DNA of 64,000 nucleotides from Nephrocerus scutellatus. Taxonomy: Eukaryota; Arthropoda; Insecta; Diptera; Pipunculidae. The notes under the pieces were generated by a model. It ran no database searches. It saw only the letters and a program-made list of their open reading frames with translations, and was not told the origin of the DNA. Position 1 is the first letter of the stretch; every line of letters begins with the position of its first letter. Positions 33,500 through 46,589 of the stretch are shown here, piece by piece. Position numbers and translations under genes: made by a program. The stretch covers positions 87,132,965-87,196,964 of the forward strand of contig OX352765.1 in NCBI GenBank assembly GCA_947095585.1, read 5' to 3'.

Positions 33500-33915
33500 A
33501 GGGACATCAATGTAGAGCTGGGGACGAGGCCCGCTCTTACCAACCTTGCAGCATGAAGCATACTCATAGTACTATCTCCCATCTAGCGTTGCTCCCTTCC
33601 AGGAGTAAACCTTACTGCCCCACGATACATCCCCAGAACGAAACTGGGTCCGCACAATAGTTGTCCCAATCCAGGCAGTCCACCTGGTCTCTCAGACTTG
33701 GTTTTCCCGAATGTCAACCTTATCTGTTTGATCTGTTTGGGCAAGACAACTAATTTGTTACCAATTCAACCTTGGATGAGGTCTGACATTAATGGCTACG
33801 GTTGTTTTAGGTATGAGTGCCTGGGCGATTGCAAAGCAGACAGACATCCATCCGGATGGTCAGATCTGGCATCAAGGGTCACCCGTCCGTTCAGGTATGA
33901 GTGGATGTAAACAAT
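33500..33915. repeat. Hairpin-rich dispersed repeat, copy 3
   Basis: Close to 22310-22560 and 22840-22910: GTTGCTCCCTTCCAGGAGTAAACC, CCCCACGATACATCCC, CAACCTTATCTGTT, TCAGATCTGGCATCAA. The middle of the longer copy is missing. The R1/I-like relic follows directly. Confidence 0.55.
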
Positions 33916-33924
33916 AATAGTTAT

Positions 33925-35020
33925 TCCAATGATCACCTACGGAGCAGTAGCATGGGCTAGGCACCACGAGAAGGGAATTGGAAAAAGTGCAGAGGCTAGC
34001 CTGTGTTTTAATTACGGAGGCCATGAAAGCCTACCCCACAGCGGGAATGGAGGTAATCCTTGGGCTACTACACTACCACAAGGAAACTAAGGTACGTTTG
34101 AGAAAGGTAGGCTGCTTCACGGAAGGTAAGGCAAACCAAGAGGAATAGTAAAATCACTTGCCAAACGGATTCCTTTAGCGTGCATGGCTTGTGACAACAT
34201 GGTGCAAAAGCTTGAATTTAAGAAGAACTTTGAAGTCAAAATGTCATGAAAATGAAAATGAAGTCAATGCTAACGAAAGATGTGCTCACTTTAATCTGGA
34301 AATAATATACATGAGGCAGGAAATAGTCATAATGACTGACAGCCAATCTGCGCTATGGGCCCTGGATGCATTTCACATCACGTCAAGACTGGTGGAGAAG
34401 TGCAGGGCGAATCTAAAAAGACTGGGCGAAGACAAAAGAGTACGTTTGTACTGGGTGCCGAAACACATAGAATGCAACGAAGCAGTGGATAGGCTCGCAA
34501 ATAAAGAGGGAGGACCAGAACTTTTTGTGGCATAAGATACAGCATAATGCGGGAAGAATTACATAAAATAGACAAGGCAGCCGCTTTCTAGGCCTACGAC
34601 AAGCAAAGAAAATGTTGAGGAACTATAACCCAAAGTTGTCTCGCTTGATATTTGGACTAAATAGAGATAATGTAAGAATCATTACCGGGTTCCTAACAGG
34701 ACATTGTAGAGACTGAAGGTGCACCTAAGGAAATTAAAATTAGAAGAGGATAGCAGCTTAAGGCTTTATGTAGAAGTGGGGGAGACCCCGTGGTACCATC
34801 TCAACGAATGCAGAGCAACGATCCGATGGAGAAGAAACCATATGAGAACCCACGTAATCTCGGAGTCTGCGCGACATTCATTGAACCCACTCCATATCAT
34901 TAAGTTCCTAAGGCCGTTAGTATGGAGAGGGAGCTGTAGGGACGCGAATGCACTGTCGCAATAAGCGCAATAGATCCACATTGGTCGCAGGGCTACTAAA
35001 TTATAACCCCTTTTCTTATC
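33925..35020 (+). mobile_element. R1/I-like RT thumb plus RNase H relic
   Basis: Remnant PMITYGAVAWARHHEKG (33930-33980) is the RT thumb. RNase H appears at 34191-34535 with IVIMTDSQSALWALDAF, ANLKRLGEDKRVRLYWVPKH and NEAVDRLA. Its first catalytic block is missing. A C-terminal segment (LTGHCRLKVHLRKL, HLNECRATI, HVISESARHSLNPLHII) lies at 34690-34920. The same family recurs at 40320-40935. A pyrimidine/ATC-type tail lies near 35015. Confidence 0.7.
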
Positions 35021-35134
35021 ATCATCCTTCAAAAACTGTTTTAAAACTTAGATTCTTATGATTATCAAGCGACACCATGAAAAAACTTGACTACCAGAGT
35101 ACTCGTAAATATCAAAGGTATGAGTATGGCGGTG

Positions 35135-35225
35135 TCCAACATCTCAAGCTTCGCAATTCGCCGTACGCAGCAGTAGGTCCCCTCAATTTGTGTCCAAGAA
35201 AGAGTACATAAATTTAATAAATTTA
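35135..35225 (+). mobile_element. tRNA-SINE 3' fragment
   Basis: CTTCGCAATTCGCCGTACG, then GTAGGTCCCCTCAATTTGTGTCC, parallel to CTCAATTCGCCGTTCGGG and TAGGCCCCTTCTATTTGTATCC at 51640-51695. Only the middle of the SINE body is present. Confidence 0.55.
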
Positions 35226-36250
35226 ATTTAATATTAAATATTTTTTAATTGAACTTTTAAAGAATGGTTTTAATGACATCTTTGCATTTCCAAAGAACTT
35301 TAAGTATTTACTTTGTTTGCCAAAGTCAATTATCTGCATAGGTGAAATACGTTAACGGAGACAACTCAGGTTGATTGATTAAACAATTAGTCAGAGAAAG
35401 GTATTTCTGATGACTTCAGACACTGCTGCGCAGCTAAAGTCACGTCATTCTCATTTTCATGTTAAATGTCTTCTCGAGAAGTACCTATACTTGATTTTGT
35501 ACATAAATTCATACAACAACGTACAGATAACTAAATACATAACCTGACTCATTCGTATCACCGGTCAAGTCCACAAAATAATTTCAATTCTACGTGCAAA
35601 TTAATTTTCGAAACAAAATCATAGTCGTAAGGTTTTTGGTAAAAGAACGTTATCGTATCGAAGAAATATGTCATCGATAAGATTGGACGCTCAAGTGTTT
35701 AATTAGGAGAGTGTGTGCCATACTGTAAAAACAGAAAACATTCAACTCTCAGCTCATTACCAGTTGGTTTCTATGCAGTCTGTTTTTTTTTTTTTTTGCA
35801 ACAGAAACACAATTTATAATAAGGCTAATAACCTTGCCAACAAACAAAAAAAAAATACCACAACAGAACCTGTTAAGAAGCCAAAATATTCAGTTTACAG
35901 AGCCAAAAATGTGAGAATCACACCAATGGCACTATAGTCAGCTCATAAATCACACAAAAAAGTTGAAATACTCGTACTTCATCAAAATACAAAAAAATTT
36001 AGAGGCTTACAATAAGTAGTTGATGTCATATTAAAAAATAAACACAACACAAGTTCTTTTTTTTAACTAACAACCCAATACAAATTCTTATCATGATGAG
36101 AGATGTTTTTAAAGCTTTATATAAATTTTCAAAAATGTGTAACGCTTTACAAGAAAGACATACTGCAATATTAAGACCGATTCGCTTATCTTTCTATTTA
36201 TTTATAATGTTACATGCATTCTTTTTGACAGCTGTCATTTTTTAATTCTC
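35226..36250. other. Unassigned A+T-rich DNA
   Basis: No gene or element recognised. Confidence 0.4.
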
Positions 36251-36254
36251 TATA

Positions 36255-37900
36255 TCGACGTCGCCAGCGAAAGAAAGCAGCCTGGGAGAAGAATCTCGTC
36301 CGTTAACTAGAACAGTACAGAGAGCGAGGAACGCACCAAGCGCGGAAATTCTACCAAAGCAAGTCCGCTGTATAAAGCAATAAACACCGCGTTGCACATA
36401 CTGCAAAGACAAAGAGGGTAATCTGATCGCCGACCTAAAAAGGTATCTTAGAGCGATGAGCAGAGCACTTTCCTGAGCCGTAAATGGCCAGCTAACTGAG
36501 GAATTGAAGGCTCCACCAATGACCGAGGACCACACTACATATGCTGCAACTTGGTAACCAGAAAGTATAGACGAAGTTAGCAGAGCGATTAATCGACTCA
36601 AAAATAATAAGGCACCGGGATCAGATTGCATCCCAGCGGAGCTTATTAAAACAGGAGGTCCCAAAATACTCCAAGCAATTCATGAACTAATAGTGCAAGT
36701 ATGGGAGGAAGAAGCGATGCCAGAAGACTGGCGAAAATACATCCTGTGCCCCCCCCCCCCCCAATACATAAGAAAGGAGATATCACAGGATGCAGCAATT
36801 ATCGTGGTATAACGTAGTTGAGTGCCGCGTATACGAATTTCTCCTGTATCGTTCAAGACAGAATGGCCCCATACGCTAAAGTCATCATTGGTCCACACCA
36901 GTGTGAGCAACACCAGGCAAAACAGTAACTAATCAGATTTACACACTAAGGCAGATGTATCAAGCCCATTCAACATCTATAACAGTCTCCGACATGAGAA
37001 TGAACTGGCATGCGTCCTCTTCAACCTGACGTTGGAAAATGTGATCCGAGAATCTGACGTAACGGTAGGAGAAACAATCCTCTAAAAGTCCATTCAGATG
37101 CTGGCTTACGCAGACGACATCGGCATCCTTGGTAGAAACCCAACAGATGTGCTGGAAGTTTTCATCCAGATCGTGCGGGGCTGCAAATGAGAGCCAAACA
37201 AAGTACATGGTAGCCACGTTTGCGAGTCGAAGATCCAACATTGTTTCCACAATTAAAATAGTGGAGCGCGAATGTGAAGCAATGCAATCCTTTAACTATC
37301 TCGGGTCAACTTTAGCAGCCGATAACAGCATTTAACCAGAAATACGCGCATGGTTGTATAAAGCCAACAAAGCCTACAATAGTCTGTCAAGGCTCTTCAA
37401 ATCCAGGAACTTAACCATAACATCCAAGCTACTGGTATATAAGACAATGCTCATACCAGTACTTACATATAGATCCAAGACTTGCGTGTTTAACAAAAAG
37501 CATTCTGACCTCTTAGCCGCGTTCGAGAGAAAAGTCTTACGGAGAATTTTTGGTCCCGTATATGAGGAAGGACGATTCCGGAGACTCTATAATGATGAGA
37601 TCTACGAGCGTTATCGCAATGTCCACATCGTTAAGAGAAGTAAGTTCGGTAGGCTCCGTTGAGCAGGACAACTAGCTCGCATGAGTGAATAAGATCCTGC
37701 CCGGAAAGTCCTTTGCGGTAGAACTCATGGAACACGACAGCAAAGCATACGCTTAGCGTAGACCAGGACTCCCAGAGTTTAGGGATGCAAAACTGGATGA
37801 CGTCGGTTCAAAATCGGGACCGGTGGAGAGACTTTTTGTGGGAGGCCAGGACCGGACCCAGTTTGTCGAGCCAAATATGATGATGATAATAAGTTCGCGT
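36255..37900 (+). mobile_element. RTE-like relic, copy E
   Basis: 5'-truncated plus-strand copy. RT entry residues (SIDEVSRAINRLKNNKAPGSD.IPAELIK) are at 36560-36660 and WEEEAMPEDWRK at 36700-36750. A run of C at about 36749-36762 (a likely slippage site) precedes IHKKGDI. AYADDIGILGR is at about 37100-37135. The C-terminal part (NKAYNSLSRLFKSRNLTITSKLLVYK, LLAAFERKVLRRIFGPV.EEGRFRRLYNDEIYERY) is at 37354-37662. The 3' tail is ATGATGATGATAATAAG at 37877-37893. Several frameshifts and stops are present. Confidence 0.8.
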
Positions 37901-37934
37901 GCCTGTGGTTGGGTATCTGGCGGACCAAACTTTG

Positions 37935-38055
37935 TGATAAATTTTTAACCCACTTCCTAAAGCCCGATTTTATTAAAACTTTGCACACATGTGTCTCTCC
38001 GATGACAACACTTTCTGTTAAAATTTGGGCCCCTCGGGCTTCGGCGTCGTAACAG
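37935..38055 (+). repeat. Single copy of the dispersed 119-bp repeat
   Basis: AACCCACTTCCTAAAG, TTTGCACACATGTGTCTCTC, CGATGACAACACTTTCTGTT and a CCCCTCGGGC block match the first unit at 7025-7145. It lies about 40 bp beyond the 3' tail of RTE copy E. Confidence 0.75.
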
Positions 38056-38059
38056 GTCT

Positions 38060-39410
38060 CGAGATGAGACAAGTAGAGAAGCGTATAAAGCAAGGCTTGA
38101 GTTGAAGGATGGACAAAATGAGGCGTCTTCTAGTGGAGGTGCTAAAGCGGACAAGAAAAGTAAGGAATCCGCGGACTCCTCTGGGAAGAAGGGGCTGGGA
38201 CTTCCAAACTAAAATAGAAGGAGTGCCTCTTGAACAAGGCACAAGGTCCACCAGTCTCGTTCGACTGATACGAGTTTTTGAGGGTCTTAAGAATTATCAA
38301 GTGCGAGGACCAGGCGTCTTTAAATTTCCTTGGCGGGTGCGTTACTAAGATTAGTAGCGCCTGAAAGGGCTAGCTAGCTAGTCCCAGTGAGGTAGATTCC
38401 GATAAGGTCAAGGGCTCGCATTTAGCTACCAAAGATGATGGTGGACAAAAAGAAGGTCCTCCAATGTCAATGCTGCAGAATCCGGAAATCTCAATGGACA
38501 ACTAGAGCGTGTTCCTGGTGCTTATCATCAAGGACGGGAGAGATGTGGGGATAGCCTTTAAGGTCCTACATGCTACCTGACTCTGCTAGTATGTTTCAGG
38601 CATACATAGCCCTATACCACAACACCGCGAAATCAGGCAAGGCGGGCATTTGTGTATACAGCCAATCCGTTATCAAGGCCATTATATCAACAAGCAAGAG
38701 TTCTAAGCTCGTCAGGCAGTGCCAGGCCGAACTGGCTTCAATAAGCCAATTAATAGATTTAACGCTAGCTTCGGTGTCGGGGCACAGCGACATTGACGGC
38801 AATGAAAATGCAGACATACTGGCGAAGAAGGGCGTCACACTGGACATGGACTGCGCTGTCCTTTGAGCTCCGTCAGGGAACGTATTTTTTCCTTCCTTAC
38901 CACCGAGGCACAGGTAAGGTGGAGTAACTTTACCAATTACACCACGTCGAGAGCAAGGTGGCCTCCTATAATAACAACAAATCCACCGAGCTAACAACAA
39001 ATCCACCGAGATAATCCCCAGATCTCGGAAAGATATTTCCAGAGTGGTTGTCATAGTCACGGGCCACTTGCCGATGAGCAGCCACTCAGCCAAACTGGGA
39101 AACCCCCAAAATACCTTTTGCATGAGCTGCTTGGATGTACCTGAGAACGAAACTGCTATTCATTGTCTTTGCAAATGTCCGGCCCTTTCGGTTCTCCGTC
39201 TGCCGCACACTGAGAAATCTCTTCCTTTCTGACTTAAAGCAGCTTTCAAAGCAGGGCATCACCGATCTGATATTTTACCTCAAAGCTCAGGTTGTATATA
39301 ACTATACACAACCATCTTTTGTTTCTTTAGATCTCCCGAGGACTGTGGTAGTAAAACGGCGCACTAAAGCTCGCCAAGTCAGCGAGGACCGCCACTCTAC
39401 CTACCTAGGT
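38060..39410 (+). mobile_element. LOA/I-like relic with TACC tail
   Basis: 38060-38200 reads as a Lys/Ser-rich ORF1-like peptide (KADKKSKESADSSGKKG). After a large deletion, RNase H C-terminal residues follow at 38570-38866 (ICVYSQSVIKAI, VSGHSDIDGNENADILAKKG). The Cys/His segment is at 39044-39232 (VVIVTGHLPMSSHSAKLG, FCMSCLDVPENETAIHCLCKCPAL). It ends GCGAGGACCGCCACTCTACC-TACC at 39385-39407. The DxD/E of RNase H is altered (VYSQ for VDSQ). Confidence 0.7.
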
Positions 39411-40050
39411 CTTTCGAAACATCATGGCAATTACTAGGTAGATTTTTTTAACTTAAAATTCAGATCTTCCAAAGCGAAATTGGATGCCAACATCTACCAT
39501 AAGATTGACCCATTGCAATCAATAACCGCAATCGAAAAAACAGCTTTGCTACCATTATTTGTATGGAATTTTTTTTTTATTATAACAGCTGCACTCGATA
39601 AGCGAGTAGCATTACTCAACAACGGCAAATTACAGAGAAAAATGTGGTAATAGCATTTAACACATCGAGCCATTTAAGCGCGTAATTATTCAGCAGTCGG
39701 TGTTTATTTGCATATTATCTCAACTCTTTTTTCCCTCCCGCTCCAACACAAGGCAATGGTTTTTTAGTATTTAAAGTAGTAATACGTAGCGATTCAATAA
39801 TTAAAAAATTGTTTTGTATTTTGTTTTGTGATAAAAAAATGTTGTGAGTCCGAGTATACTCTTCTCGGTCCCCGATCTCTCATGGACAAAGTGTGAATTT
39901 GTACAGGGCGCTGGCTATAGGTGGGCGCTTCACCTCTTTACATATTTTTTTACTTAAAGAAGCACATACTCGTACAAAGCCTTATAGTACAATGAAATGA
40001 AGATGATGGTGATAACGATATTGCGGAATCTGGATCCACCACATCTTACA
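39411..40050. other. Unassigned A+T-rich DNA
   Basis: No gene or element recognised. Confidence 0.4.
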
Positions 40051-40054
40051 TCTT

Positions 40055-40320
40055 TGAAAATTAAAACGGCTTAACGGTAACTGTCACTGGTAAACGATAC
40101 CGTGACGTAATTGAAAAATGTTTCAACTCAGTACTGAATACATTGGGTTTAGTTAACATGTGGTTCCAACAAAACGGTACGGTATAGAATACAGCCCAGT
40201 CCACAAAACACAGTTTCCACAACAAGTTATCTTAAAAATGTGCTCAAAAGAGCCCGCCGCATTTGTGAGGCTAACAGAAGCGGTAATTGTATTCCATATA
40301 TAATTGCAAACATTTTATAA
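40055..40320 (+). pseudogene. Mariner/Tc-type transposase fragment
   Basis: Plus-strand residues VTVTGKRYRDVIE, NTLGLVNMWFQQNGTV (40075-40190) correspond to the catalytic-core segment with WFQQDGA. Here the catalytic Asp reads Asn, followed by a stop. The remainder (LKNVLKRARRICEANRSGNCIPYII) is the C-terminal end after a deletion of the third catalytic region. It abuts the R1/I-like relic. Confidence 0.6.
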
Positions 40321-40935
40321 AATTATGGGTTCCAGAATACACTGGCATAGAAGGCAATGAAGCAGCGGATTTGCGGACAAAGGAGCAGAAACTCCGCTTG
40401 TAGGGCCAGAACTATTCTGTGGCATAGGGAACCGCATAATGCGGGAGGAGATACGCAGAAAAGGTAAAGCAACTGCTTCCATAAGATGGGAAAATCTTCC
40501 AGGTCTACTACAAGCAAAGGAAATGATGGGGAACTATGACTCAAAGAGGTCTCTCTCGATATTGGTACTTAGTAGAAGTAATGTAAGTAAATATGGGTTT
40601 CCTAACAGGACATTGTAGACTGAAGGGACACCTAAAGAAAATAAAACAAGAAGACGATGGCAGCTGGAGGTTTTGTGGGGGAGCGGAGGAAACCACGTGG
40701 CACCTTCTCAATGAATGCGGAGCAACGATCGCACAGAGGAGAGACCACTTGGGAGCTCATGTGATCTCAGAGTCTGCACGGCATTCACTGAACACACATC
40801 ATATCATTAGGTTCACAAGAGCCATTGCTATAGGGACGGGCATGCACTAGTTAGGGGGAGCGCCATAGATCCTTATGGGTCGCAGTGCTACGGGTAGATA
40901 CCCCTTTGTTCATCATCATCATCATCACATTATAT
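40320..40935 (+). mobile_element. R1/I-like RNase H and C-terminal relic with CAT tail
   Basis: It begins with WVPEYTGIEGNEAADL, the last RNase H block. The frame 40593-40850 then gives LTGHCRLKGHLKKIKQEDDGSWRFCGG, ETTWHLLNECGATI and HVISESARHSLNTHHII. It ends in (CAT)n at about 40910-40927. It is the sister of 34690-34980. Confidence 0.7.
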
Positions 40936-41867
40936 AAACCATTTATAAACATTAGATATATTCTCTTTCATTCAACCAAAATTTACAATCAAACCTTTCC
41001 GTCGGACACCCTGTATAAATACCGCATACGAGGTCGATGTAGCAACCGTTTAATGGAAATACGTGAGATGTGTCAGATTAACTTAAACAAACGATGTTGG
41101 TTTACTGTTAACCCCGTAAACTGTTCCTGATATAAAGTCCAACAAAACAAGCAAGATTACAATGGAGGAAGCAAAGAATATTTGGAATTAGATTGTCCAC
41201 ACATTAGTAAAGGTAATTGCAATGTAATTGTTAGAACTTTAAATACATTTCTTTGAACCTTTTTTTTTTCAGAATACAATATCCCTATGGGTGGTGTGAT
41301 TTAATGGATGGGCTATTATTTCATTACGTAACGGACGATTCTCATCATCTCTTCTACTATTTTAAAGACATATGGCTCCATTCAATGCCTACCTTCTTCT
41401 TGGAAGAATAGCTGGCCAAACAGAAGAACTTCGAAACTTCAGAACGATAGTGGCCAACGTTCAATGCAAGTATCTCTTGAACACGGAAAACGACTGACTG
41501 GCCGATCTTTTAAGGAATTTAACTGTGAGATGTTCACAAGGCGCCAAATAATAACATTGAGACGGCCCTGAGTATAATTCTACTCGTAGTTTGTGTGTTT
41601 GCATTATGATTGCCGACTATGCGTTTACATTTGCTTTTCTTATTTTATTTTTATAGTTAACGTGTTAATAGCAACATATATATGTATAAGGTATTGATGT
41701 TAATTAGAATACATAGAAGAAACTATATGATATGCATATATTCTTTTTTAATTACACTTTAATTAATAAATACATGTAAAACGTTTGTTTTCGTTAAATG
41801 TTGGTAATATGACAAAAATTAATTCTAAAATAAAAAATAACTACTTTGTTATGTAAGCTTGTGTTTA
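40936..41867. other. Unassigned A+T-rich DNA
   Basis: No gene or element recognised. Confidence 0.4.
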
Positions 41868-42155
41868 AACAAAAAATAATAATATTAAGCGCGATAGATC
41901 GATGTGGTCCAAGGCCCAGATTTTCGCAACCATTCCATTTGTGTGTGTTATATTTTTGCAAAGAAAAGGAAGGGACCTACAATTTAATCCTAGTTAAGCT
42001 AGTTAAGAAACTTTCTGTGACAAGTTATTACACTCGGCAGTTTGTCTGATAATCGAGAGAGGTGGGACCGTGAAAAACACTTTCGATGTTTCTGGGATTC
42101 GAACGCCGAACATTCTGCTAAGAAGTTCAACGCACTAACCACTAGAGCCACTAAT
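41868..42155 (-). mobile_element. tRNA-derived SINE
   Basis: Near full length on the minus strand. The head GTGGCTCTAGTGGTTAGTGC (42134-42153) is a pol III A box, and GTTCGGCGTTCGAATCCC (42095-42112) is a B box. The body contains CGGTCCCACCTCTC and TTTCTTAAC..GCTAA. The end has TGGTTGCGAAAATC, CATCGATCTATCGCGC and an ATT-repeat tail. It shares layout with 51493-51765. It is not a functional tRNA because the anticodon arm and acceptor pairing are absent. Confidence 0.75.
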
Positions 42156-42448
42156 ACATAGTCTTATAATAGAACTCTGAGTATTGTGTCAATACTTGTG
42201 CGGCACTTCTGTCATTCTCACGGAAGACTGATGCACTATAGCATAGTTTATCAAATTAGATTGTCCAAAATGTTACTTGTCAATGTCCATGAAAGAAATT
42301 AAAATTAGGATCGCTCAAAATCGTTATTTTCAATACATTTTTAGCGTAAGAAATTCTAAGATTTTGAGCAATCGATACAATCTCAGTGTAAGTTTCAATT
42401 TTATTATCAGAAGTTGAAATTAAATTATTCGAAGCCTAAAGTGAGGTC

Positions 42449-44980
42449 TTGGCGGTCAGCCATCAGCAGAATAACGAGAATAAAACAGAATGCATCAGAA
42501 TTGCAGGTGGCCTTAACTAGCTCTGACTGGTGGAAGTGCGATCAAAACTCCAACACGTAGTCGCCGGTAATATTCCTCAAAAAAAAATTTTATTAATCGC
42601 GCAGGATTATTTTTTTTGGACAGTTTTCAGACATTTGTGGTTTTATGTCTATCGTAATTGAAATTAAATTATACAGGAAAAGCTAAATGAACTGGCTATT
42701 CCTTTCAGAGTAAGGTTGGCGCGAGGCCAATCACCTCGCCCATAACAAAACTTTAAATCAGCCTCGGATACACTGATGAACGACCACGGCAACGAAAACG
42801 GCTAAACGATTTAAAAAATTTCTCATGGAACGTATGCTCACTGTAGAGGGCTCGAGCTGCACAGCAGCTATCCGATACCCTGTCAAAATATAATGCTTAC
42901 TAAATAGCAATCCAGGAGATGCGGTGCATGGGGAATGGTGTCTTACAAAAATCAGAATGTGACATATATTACATCTGTAATGCAAGACATTATGTTATTG
43001 TGGTGGGGTTTCTGGTCAGCAAAAGTATGAAACCCACCGTTATCGGCTTCAAAGCAATAAATAAACGGCTATGCACCCTTCGCCTGCGGGGCAGATTTAA
43101 AAACATAAGCTGCATAAACGTTCACACACCTACAGAGGATTCCCCAGATGATGAAAAAGAAGAATTCTTTGAATCAGTCCAGGCCTGCCCTCAGTATGAT
43201 GTAAAATCATTCTGGAGGAATGAATAGGTAGCCAGTATTCAGCACTCATAGCTTACATGAGAACACCAATGACAATGGACAACGATTAATAGAGATGGCA
43301 GCAAGCAATAATGTGGTTGTTGCGAGTACAAGGTTTGCGCGTAAAAATATCCACAAAACCAACCAGATAGACCACACGTGTTGATAGACCGCCCCCACAA
43401 CCCGAATCTAATGATGGTAAGAACGTACCGAGGGGCCAACGTCGACTCGGACCACTATCTTGTTGGTTTGTTGCTCCGAGCGCGAATTGCATCGTCACGA
43501 AAGACTGCATCAGTGAATCAGATTGGAGTCAACACTGCAAAGACAAAGAGGGTAATTTGATCGCCGATCGCAAAGGCATCTTAGAGCATTTTAATGAGTT
43601 GCTAAATGGCCAGCTAACTGAGGAATTGAAAGCTCCACCAATGGCCGAAGACCACATTGTTTTGCCGCCACCAAGCATAGACGAAGATAGCAGAGCGATA
43701 AATCGGCTCAAGAATAATAAGGCCTCGAGATCAGATGGTATCCCCACGGATTTCATTAATTCAAGAGACCCCGCAATATACCAAGAAATTCATGTGCAAT
43801 AATAGTGCAAGTATTAGAGGAAGAAACGATGTCAGAAGATTGGTGAAGAGGCATTCTGTGCCCCAGACATAAGAAAGGATATATCACAACAGGCAGCAAT
43901 TATCGTGGAACAACATTTTTTAGTACCGCGTATAAGATTTTCTACTCTATCCTTCAAGACACGATAGCCCTATTCGCTAAAGTCATCATTGGCCCATATT
44001 TTATCCTAGGCAAATCAACTCATCACATTTACACCCTTAGGCAGTTGATGGAAGAGTTTCAAAGCTCACTACACCATCTTTTTACAGACTTTAAAGCAAC
44101 CTATGATAGCATAGCCAGAGTACCGCTTTATAAAGCTATGGGAGAATTCGGCATCCCAAATAAACGGTAAAATCCTCCATAAATCCATTCAGATACTGGC
44201 TTACGCAGACGACATATACATAGTTGGTAGAATTCCAAGAGCTGTACAGAAAGCTTTCATCCAAATCGAGCAGGCGGCATGAAATCTGGGGCTGCACATA
44301 AGCAAAACAAAGTACATGGTGGTCTCGTCTGCGAGCAGAAGATACAACATTGGTCCCTCATTTAAAATAGTGGAGCGCGTATTTGAAGTAATGAATCCTA
44401 TACCTATATCGGGTCAACTGTAGCAGCCGATAGCAGCATGGCACCAGAAATACACGCATGGTTGCTAAAAGCCAACAAAGTCTACTATAGTCGGTCAAGA
44501 CTCTTCCAATACAGGAACTTAACCATAACAGCCAAGCTGCTGGTGTATAGGACAATGATCATACCAGTACTTACATCAAGGGTTCTTAGCAAAAAGCATT
44601 CTGACCTCTTAGCCGCGTTCAATAGAAAAGTTTTACGGAGAATTGTTGGCCCCGTACGTGAGGGAGGAGATCTACGAGCGTTACGGGCACTGTAGACATC
44701 GTGAAGAGTATTAAGCTCGGTAGGCTCCGGTGGGCAGGACACCTAGCTCACATGAGCGAAGAGGATACTGCTCGGAAAGTCCTTTGCGGTAAGATATATC
44801 GAACACCGCAGCAAAGACGATCAAGCCTACGCTGGAACGATATGGCGTAGACGAGGACGTCCAGAGTTAAGAGATGCAAAACTGAAATGACTGAATGAAT
44901 GGCTCAAAATCGGGACCGGTAGAGAGATTTATTTCAGGAGGCCAGGGCCCGGTTGTAGAGCCAAATATGATGATTATGAA
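42449..44980 (+). mobile_element. RTE-like relic, copy F, longest
   Basis: It runs from the shared 5' end (GGTCAGCCATCAGCAG, 42453) to the 3' tail (GAGCCAAATATGATGATTATG, about 44950-44975), about 2.5 kb, with a small A+T-rich insert at 42575-42680. The endonuclease (42919-43227) has GNGVLQKSECDIYYICNARH and VGFLVSKSMKPTVIGFKAINKRLCTLRLRG. Later, GANVDSDHYLVGLLL keeps the catalytic SDH. RT pieces include RLKNNKASRSDGIPTDF (43690-43750), LQDTIALFAKVII, DFKATYDSIARV, AYADDIYIVGR (44200-44235) and the C-terminal KVYYSRSRLFQYRNLTITAKLLVYR. It has many stops and lacks the LRQGD block. Confidence 0.8.
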
Positions 44981-46320
44981 GAAAGTTAGGTCTTTATCCC
45001 AAATTCAATTCTAATTAATGCTAAAATTTGCCTGCAGATTATGTGATGTGTATAAATTTTCTTAAGGTATATTGAAATCATAATAATCAGGAATACAACC
45101 AGGATCTTAACATGTTCATGACCTCATAAAGGTATTAAAACGGCGGTGTGCTTCCCGACATATAACGAATTATAGCATAAAATCAAAGTAAGGATTAAGG
45201 ATCTCTTTTTTTAATTTTCAAATTTGACCGCTCCCAATTGCCACATATATAATAGAACTGTCAAATGATCACTTTTTATATGTAATCGAATCATGGCTTA
45301 AGACTCAGCGCGTGCGGTAACATTGACTGAACTGAATCACGCATTCTGTTGTGATATTATTTTTATCCGCTCCCCTTTCCATTCCATTATTAATTTCGTT
45401 CGTTTTCTTTAGCGCATTGTTTTTTAATTCAGATACACATACTTTGTATCAGTCGATTTGAATCTTGCACCCAACTCTGGGTACGTTATTGAGGTTGAGG
45501 TTGAGGTTGAAGCTGAGACTAAGACTGAGGCTGGTCGCCGTTGCAGCTCGCATTCACATTCTCACATTCTCCTTGATGCAGTGTGGTAAGCTTGTAGCGT
45601 GCATATGAGCCCCGATCAGATATCTGACTGCAGTTGATCTTATTTGTTATTAAGATGCTAAATATTACACATTAATTGAGATCATCTCGCACTATAATCG
45701 TTGCTATCGCTGTTGCTCCATCTGATCGTTGCCATCATCGGAACTTTTGGGAACAATGACCGGCATAAAAACTTCAGATGATTACCGCATGTTACTTGAA
45801 TTTTAGTAGGAGAGCAAAAGTCAAACGTGATAATATATAACTATCTTTTGAGTTTCCACCTTTACATGGAAAAGTTTTAACTCCGATTTTAGGAGTAAGT
45901 GATCGTAATTGAAACGAAGAGACCTGAATAAAACTTTATGGTCACACGGCAAAACTTGCACTCAATGAAGGGTGAGTCAGTCATGAAGCCGAGAGCCAAG
46001 ATGCAAACAAAGAAGGGTAATGAGCACACATTAAAAATTATGCCATCAGTATAGCCATCATAGCAATCACTGGAATGACTGGAGCGACTACCGCACCAGA
46101 TGAGGAAGTTCGTCTCTAAGTATGACGTAATATACTCCGCATAATATACTTGATCTTCGATCTTAAGGAAAAGAACTTTATGAATTACTTAACACTATTA
46201 TGCTGCCTCCATGAGGTATCAATGGGTCCATACCATTGTGCCTTGAAGCCGGTCAAATCAACAAACGGAACAAATTCTAATATTTAGGTTGGAAATGGAA
46301 ATGTCTGAATTTTTTAAACC
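44981..46320. other. Unassigned intergenic DNA
   Basis: No gene recognised. A short GAGGTT-type hexamer repeat lies at 45490-45535. Confidence 0.4.
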
Positions 46321-46570
46321 CACTATGCCATCACCTTATAGACTTCAAAGCCGCCTATTATAGCCTAGCAGAAGTACAACTTTATAAAGCATAAAATTAA
46401 AATAATTGAAAAAACAGACAGCAGCAACCGATAAGGGCTTGAAACTGGAAAAACATGCACAGTTTCTTAAAGTCATAATAAGTCTACTGAATAGATTATT
46501 AAGACTCCTCATGTCACGGAGCTTAGCCATAACATACAAGCTGTTAGTATTTATAAAAGACAAAAGTCAT
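46320..46570 (+). mobile_element. RTE-like fragment, copy H
   Basis: HLIDFKAAYYSLAEVQLYKA (46325-46390) matches the RT aspartate block of copies C and F. After a deletion, LLMSRSLAITYKLLVF matches the C-terminal region. The catalytic YADD is lost. Confidence 0.6.
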
Positions 46571-46589
46571 ACCAGGTTAGATTTGGTAA

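Noticed and set aside
36242..36664. 140-codon minus-strand frame
   Set aside because: Antisense of RTE copy E, whose sense strand carries the RT motifs.
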